From Sphingomonas sp. 67-36 (lineage in GTDB: Bacteria > Pseudomonadota > Alphaproteobacteria > Sphingomonadales > Sphingomonadaceae): DNA of 64,000 bases. Position 1 is the first letter of the stretch; every line of letters starts with the position of its first letter. The DNA is taken from contig MKSU01000002.1 in the NCBI GenBank assembly GCA_001897375.1, forward strand, positions 217,040-281,039, given 5' to 3'. The notes beneath the pieces were generated by a model that did not search any database, was not told the origin of the DNA, and was given only the letters and a program-made list of their open reading frames with translations. Positions 27,610-34,052 of the stretch are shown piece after piece. Position numbers and translations under genes: made by a program.

Positions 27610-27694
27610 GGCGGCACCGGCCCGCTCCCCCACCCGGCCTCCCATCAAGGATACTTTCGTGGGAGGCCGGGTGGGGGAGCGGGCCGGTGCCGCC
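27610..27694. repeat. Palindromic element with perfect 35 bp arms
   Basis: Arms 27610-27644 and 27660-27694 are exact inverted copies around a 15-base loop. The arms share sequence with the degenerate copy at 3348-3421. Located between spike and adaptor genes; it would be a very stable hairpin in the GTA mRNA. Confidence 0.9.
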
Positions 27695-27734
27695 TGCGCA
27701 TCGAAGATGTGCCGCCAAAATGCCGGAGACACAT

Positions 27735-27782
27735 ATGACGACGAAAAGAACGACCGGCGCGGCGCGCCGGCGCGGCCGATGA
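27735..27782 (+). CDS. Possible 15-residue basic leader peptide before the adaptor gene
   Basis: ATG with GGAG seven bases upstream opens a 15-codon frame (MTTKRTTGAARRRGR) whose stop overlaps the adaptor start as ATGA. Since nearly all GTA genes here are coupled by such overlaps, this short frame may serve to deliver ribosomes to the adaptor gene downstream of the large palindrome. No homology recognised. Confidence 0.35.
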   Translation: MTTKRTTGAARRRGR

Positions 27783-28330
27783 GCGCCGCCCCGATTCCCG
27801 CCGCCGCGGTTCAGGCGGCGGTGGCGGCGGCGCGGGATTTCCTGCGCGCTTCCGGCGAGGGGGAGCAGGCGCTGCTGGAGCAACTCGCCGCGAGCGCGCT
27901 GCTGCTCGGCGAGGCGTTCACCGGCACCTTGCTGATCCGCCGCACGGTGGAAGACGTGGCGCCGGTATCGGCCGAATGGCGGATGCTGGCGGAAGCGCCG
28001 GTGAGCGCGATCGCCGGGATCACCGGCCTGCCGGCGGAGGGCGCGCCCTTCGTGCTGCCGGCCGATGGCTATGCGATCGATATCGACAGCGGCGGGCGCG
28101 GCTGGGTGCGGGTGACGCAGCCGGGCGGCGCGGGGCGGGTGGCGGTGAGCTACACCGCCGGGCTGGCGGCGGACTGGGCGGGCCTGCCCGCGCCGCTGGC
28201 GCAGGGCGTGGTCGCGCTGATCGCACATCTGTTCGAGGATCGCGGGCGGACGGGCCAGCCGCCGGCGGCGGTGGCGGCGCTGTGGCGGCCGTATCGCCGG
28301 CTGCGCCTGTCGGCGGAGCGGCGGGCATGA
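27779..28330 (+). CDS. GTA head-tail adaptor (RcGTA g6-like)
   Basis: 183 residues, ATG within the ATGA overlap with the preceding 15-codon frame. An all-helical N-terminal region (AAVAAARDFLRASGEGEQALLEQLAASALLLGEAF) continues into ALAQGVVALIAHLFEDR near the C terminus, the gp6/gp15-type connector signature seen in tailed phages. The middle (about 70-130) is beta-rich. In RcGTA the homologue forms the ring between portal and tail stopper. Its stop overlaps the next gene (ATGA). Confidence 0.8.
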   Translation: MSAAPIPAAAVQAAVAAARDFLRASGEGEQALLEQLAASALLLGEAFTGTLLIRRTVEDVAPVSAEWRMLAEAPVSAIAGITGLPAEGAPFVLPADGYAIDIDSGGRGWVRVTQPGGAGRVAVSYTAGLAADWAGLPAPLAQGVVALIAHLFEDRGRTGQPPAAVAALWRPYRRLRLSAERRA

Positions 28331-28515
28331 CGCGCGGGGAGGAGATCGCCGCGCGGATCGGGGCGGCGCGCGCCTCGGCGGTCGCGGGGCGGCTGGCGGA
28401 GGCGGTGCGCGCGGCGTTGCCCGATGCGCGGGTGTCGCGCGACGGCGACGCGGTGACGATCACCGCGCGCGGCGCGTTCTCGCGGCTGCGCTGGCCGGGA
28501 GGGCTGGTGCGATGA
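28327..28515 (+). CDS. Small GTA connector gene (g7 position)
   Basis: 62 residues, overlapping both neighbours by ATGA. One helix (EEIAARIGAARASAVAGRLAEAVRAAL) is followed by a short beta region DARVSRDGDAVTITARGAF. No sequence family is recognised directly. By position it corresponds to g7, the stopper of the RcGTA neck, but it is clearly shorter than that protein (about 110 residues from memory), so the assignment rests on synteny. Confidence 0.6.
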   Translation: MTRGEEIAARIGAARASAVAGRLAEAVRAALPDARVSRDGDAVTITARGAFSRLRWPGGLVR

Positions 28516-28901
28516 GCGGGCATGAAGCGGTGCAGGCGGCCGCGGTCGCGGCGTTGTGCGCTGCGCTGGGCGAGGCGGCGGTGTTCGATGCGCCGCCGGT
28601 GCGCTCGGCGCTGCCGCATGTCGTGGTCGAGCCGCCGCTGCTGGTCGACTGGAGCGCGAAGGACTGGCGCGGGCGCGAGGGGCGGCTGACCGTCTCCGCG
28701 ACCGATCGCGGCGAGCGGCCGGCGCGGCTGCGCGACATGGCGGGCGCGATCGAGGATGCGGTGGAGGGGATGCCGGCCGACCTGGGCGAGGGCTGGCGGC
28801 TCGTCTCGGCGCGGCTGACGCGCAGCCGCATCGCGCGGGCGGGCAACGATCGCTGGGTGGCGACGAGCGAGTTCGTCGTGCGGATCTATCGGGAGAATTG
28901 A
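28512..28901 (+). CDS. GTA tail terminator/completion protein (RcGTA g8-like, DUF3168)
   Basis: 129 residues. DUF3168 pattern: an N-terminal helix (QAAAVAALCAALGEAAVF), SALPHVVVEPPLLVDWSAKD, TVSATDRGERPARLRDMAGA, then a closing strand WVATSEFVVRIYREN. Such proteins cap the tail tube at its head-proximal end. Coupled by ATGA to the preceding gene; two bases separate it from the major tail protein. Confidence 0.85.
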   Translation: MSGHEAVQAAAVAALCAALGEAAVFDAPPVRSALPHVVVEPPLLVDWSAKDWRGREGRLTVSATDRGERPARLRDMAGAIEDAVEGMPADLGEGWRLVSARLTRSRIARAGNDRWVATSEFVVRIYREN

Positions 28902-28903
28902 CG

Positions 28904-29311
28904 ATGGCGGTGGAGAAAGGAAGTGCGTTCCTGCTCAAGGTGGGCGACGGCGGCAGCCCCGTGGCGTGGCAGACGGTCGCGGGGATGCGCACGACGCAGA
29001 TGAGCGTCAGCGGCGAGGCGGTGGCGATCACCAGCAAGGATTCCGGCGGGTGGCGCGAATTGCTGTCCGGCGCTGGGGTGAGGAGCGTCAGCGTCTCGGC
29101 GGCCGGCGTGTTCACCGGATCGGCGGCGGAGGCGCGGGTGAAGGCCAATGCGCTGGCCGGCGTGATCGACGACTATCGGCTGACCTTCGAGGGCGGCGAG
29201 ACGATGACCGGGCGGTTCCTCGTCACCAAGCTGGAATATGCCGGGGATTTCAACGGCGAGCGTTCGTACACGCTGGCGTTGGAGAGCTCCGGCGCGGTGG
29301 TGGCGGCATGA
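28904..29311 (+). CDS. GTA major tail protein (RcGTA g9-like)
   Basis: 135 residues. TP901-1/lambda gpV-type tube protein: KGSAFLLKVGDGGSPVAWQT, VAGMRTTQMSVSGEAVAITS, KDSGGWRELLSGAGVRSVSV, GVFTGSAAEARV and a C-terminal strand YTLALESSGAV. Hexamers of this protein stack into the non-contractile tail tube. The short tape measure encoded downstream predicts few rings. Its stop overlaps the chaperone start (ATGA). Confidence 0.9.
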   Translation: MAVEKGSAFLLKVGDGGSPVAWQTVAGMRTTQMSVSGEAVAITSKDSGGWRELLSGAGVRSVSVSAAGVFTGSAAEARVKANALAGVIDDYRLTFEGGETMTGRFLVTKLEYAGDFNGERSYTLALESSGAVVAA

Positions 29312-29616
29312 GCGCGAATCCGGCGCGCGGCGAGGCGGCGATCCGCGTCGCGGGAGAGGCGCTGGTGCTTCGGCCGACATTCGCGGCGCTGGTGGCGGCG
29401 GAGCAGGAGCTGGGGCCGCTGTTCGCGTTGGTCGAGCGGGCGGCGTCGGGCGGGCTGGCGCTGGGCGAGATGGTGGCGCTGTTCTGGCACTGCCTGCGCG
29501 ACCGGCCGGAAGGGCTGACCCGCGACGCGCTGGGCGAGGCGGTCGCGGCCGGCGGCCTGGCTGCCGCGACGCCCGCGCTGAAGGTGCTGCTCGGGCAGAT
29601 TCTCGGCGGGCGATGA
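29308..29616 (+). CDS. GTA tail assembly chaperone (RcGTA g10-like)
   Basis: 102 residues. Pattern of the gene transfer agent g10 family (Phage_TAC_11 as I recall): ANPARGEAAIRVAGEALVLR, PTFAALVAAEQELGPLFALV, ALGEMVALFWHCLRDRPEGL. In siphophages the equivalent gpG/gpGT proteins bind the tape measure before tube polymerisation. ATGA overlaps at both ends couple it to the tail protein and the next chaperone. No slippery frameshift site linking it to g10.1 is evident. Confidence 0.85.
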   Translation: MSANPARGEAAIRVAGEALVLRPTFAALVAAEQELGPLFALVERAASGGLALGEMVALFWHCLRDRPEGLTRDALGEAVAAGGLAAATPALKVLLGQILGGR

Positions 29617-29810
29617 ATTTCGCGGAGAGCGCCGCCCGGCTTGCCGGGCTGGCGGGGGTGGCGTTCGGCTGGTCGCCGGACGCCTTCTGGCGCGCGACCC
29701 CGGCGGAACTGGGTGCGCTGGTGCGCGCGGCGGCGGGTGAGGGCGCGGATGGCGCGCCGCCCGATGCGGCGGCGATCGCGCGATTGAGGGAGATGTTCCC
29801 CGATGGATGA
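29613..29810 (+). CDS. Small tail assembly chaperone (RcGTA g10.1, rcc01693 family)
   Basis: 65 residues. The pattern NFAESAARLAGLAGVAFGWS, then PDAFWRATPAELGAL identifies the rcc01693/Phage_TAC_6 family: a short helical protein with the W-S-P-D-x-F-W centre. It overlaps g10 by ATGA and the tape measure by 8 bases. Likely partner of g10 in tail assembly. Confidence 0.85.
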   Translation: MNFAESAARLAGLAGVAFGWSPDAFWRATPAELGALVRAAAGEGADGAPPDAAAIARLREMFPDG

Positions 29811-30357
29811 GGAAATCGAACGGCTGGTGGTCAGCGTCCGCGCCGACACCACCGGCTTTGCGCGCGACGTGGGCGCGATGCGCGGCGAGCTGGAAGGCCC
29901 GCTGGCGAACGGGGCGGACCGCGCGGGGCGAGCGATCGAGAACACGTTGCTGCGCGCGGTGCGCGCCGGCAAGCTGGGCTTCGAGGATCTGAAGAAGGTC
30001 GCGCTCTCGGTGATGGCGGAGATCGCGGCCTCGGCGCTGCGGGCGGGGATCGAGCGGATCACCGGCGGCGGGCTGGACCTCGCCGGCGGGATCGCGGGCA
30101 TCCTCGGTTTGCCGGGGCGGGCGACCGGCGGGCCGGTGTCGCCGTCGCGCGCCTATTGGGTCGGCGAGCGCGGGCCGGAACTGTTCGTGCCGACCGCGAG
30201 CGGCTCGATCGCGTCGGTGGCGGCGGGCGGCGGGCGCGACGTGCGGGTGGCGATCACGATCAACGCCGCCGGCGATGCCGCGCCGGGCGCGCTCGCGAAG
30301 TCGGGCCGGCAGGTGGCGCGCGCGGTGCGTGCCGCCCTTGAGGGGGCGAGCGACTGA
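29803..30357 (+). CDS. GTA tape measure protein, very short (RcGTA g11-like)
   Basis: 184 residues with GGGAG upstream. N-terminal coiled region (IERLVVSVRADTTGFARDVG and following), a hydrophobic central segment GGGLDLAGGIAGILGLPG, and the tape-measure C-terminal hallmark GGPVSPSRAYWVGERGPELF. Tape measure length sets tail length in siphophages; at 184 residues this is far below phage proteins and slightly below RcGTA (about 220 residues from memory), predicting a short tail. Shares one base with the next gene (TGATG). Confidence 0.88.
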   Translation: MDEEIERLVVSVRADTTGFARDVGAMRGELEGPLANGADRAGRAIENTLLRAVRAGKLGFEDLKKVALSVMAEIAASALRAGIERITGGGLDLAGGIAGILGLPGRATGGPVSPSRAYWVGERGPELFVPTASGSIASVAAGGGRDVRVAITINAAGDAAPGALAKSGRQVARAVRAALEGASD

Positions 30358-32609
30358 TGGGGCATTGGCTGTGCGCCGAGCGGCGGCATCAGGCAGCGGG
30401 GACGATCTCGCGCTTCGACCCGCGTTTCTGGACGGTGAACTTTCCGCGCCCGATGATGGCGGCGGTGACGACCACCGCGCCGGATGCGCTGCGGGTGGAT
30501 TGCGCTTTCTATCGCCAGGACGATCTCGCCGGGCTGATCTGGGAGGCGGAGGATCGCCACGATCACCCGCTGCTGAAATATGAGACGGCGCGCGATTTCC
30601 GCGACTGCCGGCTGTCGTTCCGCTGGCGATCGGGCGGGGTGCGTGCGCTGGATGCGGTCAACGGCCCGGTGCTGACGATCGAGGGGCGCGACGCCGCCGG
30701 CAATGCGCGCTCGTGGTATGTGCGGTTGTGGAATTACGCGACCGGCTCGCCCGAGGATGCGCTGGTCTCGATCGACTTCGCCAGCGTCAGCGGCGGCTGG
30801 TCGCTGCCGGGGGAGGCGGACCCGGTGTGGGCGGGGGACATCGACCGGCTGTTCGTCTCGCTGGTGCCGCCGGGTTACAGCGCGACCGACGCGCCGCTCG
30901 CCGCGCCCGGCGAGGGCTGGGCGGAGCTGAGCGCGATCCGCTGCGACGGGCCGGGCGCGGTGATCGCGATCGGCGAGGCGATCGTGCCGGAACATGGCGT
31001 CGGCATCGCGGGCGGTTATGACGACAGCTATAACCTGACGCCCGCGCGGCTGCTGCGCAACGCGCTGCATCTCGGCTATCGCGGGCGGATCGTCCATTAT
31101 GTCGGGATGAGCCATTATTTCCGGCTCGATGGCGGGAAGGTGAGCCTTGGCGGCGGGGCGCTCAATGCTCCTTGTGTGGCGTGGCATCGCGATTTCGCGG
31201 GGCGGGCGCGGGAGCTTGGCTACGATATAATCTGGTCACTGAGCTACGAACTGCTCGACGCGCATTGCCCGGAGGAGTGGAAGCAGCGCGCGGCGGACGG
31301 CGCGCCGGCGCTGACCGGCTGGTCACCGCCCTCCACCCTGCTCTCGCCGACGCATGAAGGGGCGATGGCGTATCTTCAGGCCGTGGCGAAGGCGTTCGTG
31401 GCGATCGGGGTCGCGGCGGGGTTGCCGGCGAGGTTCCAGGTCGGCGAGCCGTGGTGGTGGATCATGCCGGACGGGCGGCCGTGCCTCTATGACGCGAGCG
31501 CCGTCGCGGCCTTCGCGCCCGCGCCGATCGCCTCGATCAAGGGCGGCAAGAGCGCGCTGGAGATCGCGACGCTCGATGCGGCGGGGGCGGCGCTGGCGGC
31601 CTCGACGGCGGCGCTGTGTGCGGCGGTGCGCGAGGTGGCGGCGTGCGAGACGTATCTGCTCGCCTATCTGCCGACGGTGCTCGATGCGGGAGCGCCGGAG
31701 GCGAAGCGCACGAACCTGCCGGTCGGCTGGGCCTTTCCCGCGTTCGATGTGCTCCAGCTCGAGGATTATGACTGGGTGACGGCGGGCGACACCGCTTCCT
31801 CGCGCGATGGGGCGCGGGCGGCGGGGGAGCGGCTCGGCTATCCGGTCGGGCGGCAGGAATATCTCGCCGGCTTCGTGCTGAACGGGGAGGATTCCGCGCA
31901 ATGGCGGCTGATCGACGCGGCGGCGGATACCGCGCGGCGGCGGGGCGTGCGCCGCGCTTACTTCTGGGCCTTGCCGCAGGTGATGCGCGACGGGCTGGTG
32001 CACTGGGATGAGGAGGAAGACGTGACCGCGTTCGACGACGTGCTGTTCCCGCTCGCGCTGGGCCGCGAGGCGGAGGTGGCGCCCGAATTCTCCACCACGA
32101 TCGTCACCAGCGCGGGCGGGCGCGAGACGCGCAACGTCGCATGGGAGGAGGCGCGCACCCGCTATGATGTCGGGCCGGGGGTGAGAAGCGAGGCGGATAT
32201 CCGCGTTCTGCTCGATTTCTTCCGGGCGCGTAGCGGGCCGGCGCGAGGCTTCCGCCTGCGCGATCCGTTCGATGCGGAGGCGAGCGACGAGGCGATCGGG
32301 ACGGGCGACGGCGTCGCCCGCCGCTTCGCGCTGGCGAAACATTATGGCGCGGCGACGCGGCGGATCACGCGGCCGGTGGCGGGGAGCGTTTCGGTGAAGC
32401 TGGACGGCGTGGCGACCGCCGCCTTCTCGCTGGAGGAGGGCGGGATGGTGGTGCTGGATAGCGCGCCGGAAGCGGGAGCGGCCGTCACCGCGTCGTTCGC
32501 GTTCGACGTGCCGGTGCGCTTTGGCGAGGACCGGCTGACCGTGACCCGCGCGACCTTCCTCGCCGGGGCCGCGCCATCCGTCCCGCTGGTCGAGATCAGG
32601 GAGGCGTGA
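30357..32609 (+). CDS. GTA distal tail protein: N-terminal beta domain + TIM-barrel-like domain + DUF2460 (g12 position)
   Basis: 750 residues, far longer than RcGTA g12 (about 210). Residues 570-750 are DUF2460 (STTIVTSAGGRETRNVAWEE, then RTRYDVGPGVRSEADI and FFRARSGPARGFRLRDPFDA), the distal tail ring protein. Residues about 1-210 are beta-rich. Residues about 215-560 resemble a TIM-barrel hydrolase: GGYDDSYNLTPARLLRNAL, GYDIIWSLSYELLD, ARFQVGEPWWWIMPDG, VLQLEDYDWVTAGD, RAYFWALPQVMRDG. I recall a family called non-contractile tail sheath TIM barrel with this layout. RcGTA instead carries a TIM barrel in g15. Starts in a one-base TGATG overlap with the tape measure. Confidence 0.85.
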   Translation: MGHWLCAERRHQAAGTISRFDPRFWTVNFPRPMMAAVTTTAPDALRVDCAFYRQDDLAGLIWEAEDRHDHPLLKYETARDFRDCRLSFRWRSGGVRALDAVNGPVLTIEGRDAAGNARSWYVRLWNYATGSPEDALVSIDFASVSGGWSLPGEADPVWAGDIDRLFVSLVPPGYSATDAPLAAPGEGWAELSAIRCDGPGAVIAIGEAIVPEHGVGIAGGYDDSYNLTPARLLRNALHLGYRGRIVHYVGMSHYFRLDGGKVSLGGGALNAPCVAWHRDFAGRARELGYDIIWSLSYELLDAHCPEEWKQRAADGAPALTGWSPPSTLLSPTHEGAMAYLQAVAKAFVAIGVAAGLPARFQVGEPWWWIMPDGRPCLYDASAVAAFAPAPIASIKGGKSALEIATLDAAGAALAASTAALCAAVREVAACETYLLAYLPTVLDAGAPEAKRTNLPVGWAFPAFDVLQLEDYDWVTAGDTASSRDGARAAGERLGYPVGRQEYLAGFVLNGEDSAQWRLIDAAADTARRRGVRRAYFWALPQVMRDGLVHWDEEEDVTAFDDVLFPLALGREAEVAPEFSTTIVTSAGGRETRNVAWEEARTRYDVGPGVRSEADIRVLLDFFRARSGPARGFRLRDPFDAEASDEAIGTGDGVARRFALAKHYGAATRRITRPVAGSVSVKLDGVATAAFSLEEGGMVVLDSAPEAGAAVTASFAFDVPVRFGEDRLTVTRATFLAGAAPSVPLVEIREA

Positions 32610-32610
32610 G

Positions 32611-33408
32611 ATGGACCGGGTGACGCATCTCGCGCTCTGCTGGCGCGTCGAGCGGCGCGACGGCGTGGCGATCGGGCTGACCGATCATGACCGTGATCTG
32701 GAACTGGGCGGCATGGTCTATCGCGCCGCGCCGGGGATGACGCCCTCCGCGATCGTGCGGAGCGAGGGGCTGGATCCCTCGACGATGGACGCGAAGGGCG
32801 CGCTGTCCAGCGCGGCGATCACCGAACGCGACCTGATCGCCGGCCGGTGGGACGGCGCGCGCGTCGCGATCTTCGCGACCGACCGGGCCGGGGGCGGCGA
32901 ACCGATGGCGCTGGGCGAGGGGACGATCGGTGCGGTGGACCTCGCCGACAACGGCTTCACCGCCGAGCTGCGCGGCGCGGCGGCGGCGCTCGACCGGCCG
33001 GCGACGGAGGCGACATCGCCCGATTGCCGCGCCGAGCTGGGCGACCGGCGCTGCCGCGTGGCGATGGCGGGGCGGCGCCGGTTCGCGCGGGTCGTGGCGG
33101 CGGACGAGGAGGTGCTGACGCTCGATCGCGCGGAGCCTTCGTCCGATGGCTATGGCGGCGGGCTGCTGCGCTGGTTCGGCGGCGCGAACGGCGGGTTCGA
33201 GAGCGCGGTGACCGCCTCGTCGGGAACCACGGTGACGGTGCGCAGCCTGCCGCCGTTCGCGGTCGAGCCGGGCGCGTTGGTCGAGGTGATCGAAGGATGC
33301 GACAAGACCATCGCCACCTGCGCGGGCCGGTTCGGCAACGCGGCGAACTTCCGCGGCGAGCCGTATCTGCCGGGGATCGACCTGCTGACGCGCTATCCCG
33401 GCGGATGA
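32611..33408 (+). CDS. GTA tail hub protein, DUF2163 (RcGTA g13-like)
   Basis: 265 residues. DUF2163 N-terminal domain (WRVERRDGVAIGLTDHDRDL, then AAPGMTPSAIVRSEGLD) plus C-terminal cysteine domain. Four cysteines are placed as SPDCRAELGDRRC and EGCDKTIATCAGRFG, the last followed by NAANFRGEPYLPGID. In RcGTA the hub protein is reported to hold an iron-sulfur cluster through conserved cysteines, and the same set is present here. It links the distal tail ring to the baseplate. Separated from g12 by one base and coupled to the peptidase by ATGA. Confidence 0.92.
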   Translation: MDRVTHLALCWRVERRDGVAIGLTDHDRDLELGGMVYRAAPGMTPSAIVRSEGLDPSTMDAKGALSSAAITERDLIAGRWDGARVAIFATDRAGGGEPMALGEGTIGAVDLADNGFTAELRGAAAALDRPATEATSPDCRAELGDRRCRVAMAGRRRFARVVAADEEVLTLDRAEPSSDGYGGGLLRWFGGANGGFESAVTASSGTTVTVRSLPPFAVEPGALVEVIEGCDKTIATCAGRFGNAANFRGEPYLPGIDLLTRYPGG

Positions 33409-34052
33409 CGCGTGCGGAACGCGTCGTCGCGGCGGCGCGGGCGACGATCGGCGCGCGCTTCCGCCCACATGGCCGCGATCCGGCGCTGGGCATGGATTGC
33501 GTCGGCGTCGCGGCCTTCGCGCTGAAGGCGGGCGGTTATCGCGGACAGGTGCCGGCGGGGTACGTGCTGGCGGCGGGCGAGGCGGCGATCGCACCGGCGA
33601 TGCTGCGCGGCCTCGTTCGGTGCGCCGGGGATGCGCCGGGCGATCTGCTGCTGTGCCGCGCGGGCAGCGGCCTGCATCTCGCGATCGTGACCGATGGCGG
33701 CTTCGTTCACGCCGATGCGGGACTGCGCCGGGTGGTCGAGCGGCCGGGCGTGCCGCCCTGGCCGGTGATCGCGGCGTGGCATATTCAAGGGGAAGACGAT
33801 GGCGACTTTGGTGCTGACGGCGGTGGGCACGGCGATCGGCGGCCCGATCGGCGGGGCGATCGGGGCGATGATCGGGCAGACGGTCGATCAGAATGTGCTG
33901 TTCAAGCCGAAGGGGCGCGATGGCCCGCGCCTCACCGAGCTTTCGGTGCAGACGTCGAGCTACGGCACGCAGATCCCGAAACTGTTCGGCACGATGCGCG
34001 TCGCGGGATCGGTGATCTGGGCGACCGACCTGATCGAGCATCGCGCGCGTAG
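33405..34052 (+). CDS. GTA NlpC/P60 peptidase (RcGTA g14-like) with read-through tail into g15
   Basis: The first 127 residues are a complete NlpC/P60 endopeptidase: catalytic Cys32 in GMDCVGVAAFAL and His91 in GLHLAIVTDGGFVHAD. In RcGTA it digests recipient peptidoglycan during DNA entry. The domain ends near WPVIAAWHIQ, where other members stop, but here the frame has no stop and continues for about 88 residues, overlapping g15 by 254 bases in another frame. The tail is low-complexity Gly/Asp/Arg shadow translation. A lost stop, a small indel or a sequencing error just before 33799 are all possible. Confidence 0.85.
   Translation: MTRAERVVAAARATIGARFRPHGRDPALGMDCVGVAAFALKAGGYRGQVPAGYVLAAGEAAIAPAMLRGLVRCAGDAPGDLLLCRAGSGLHLAIVTDGGFVHADAGLRRVVERPGVPPWPVIAAWHIQGEDDGDFGADGGGHGDRRPDRRGDRGDDRADGRSECAVQAEGARWPAPHRAFGADVELRHADPETVRHDARRGIGDLGDRPDRASRA

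Noticed and set aside
27579..27700. CRISPR-like or insertion-sequence interpretation of the palindromic DNA
   Set aside because: One large inverted repeat, not regularly spaced direct repeats; no transposase frame and no target duplication visible.
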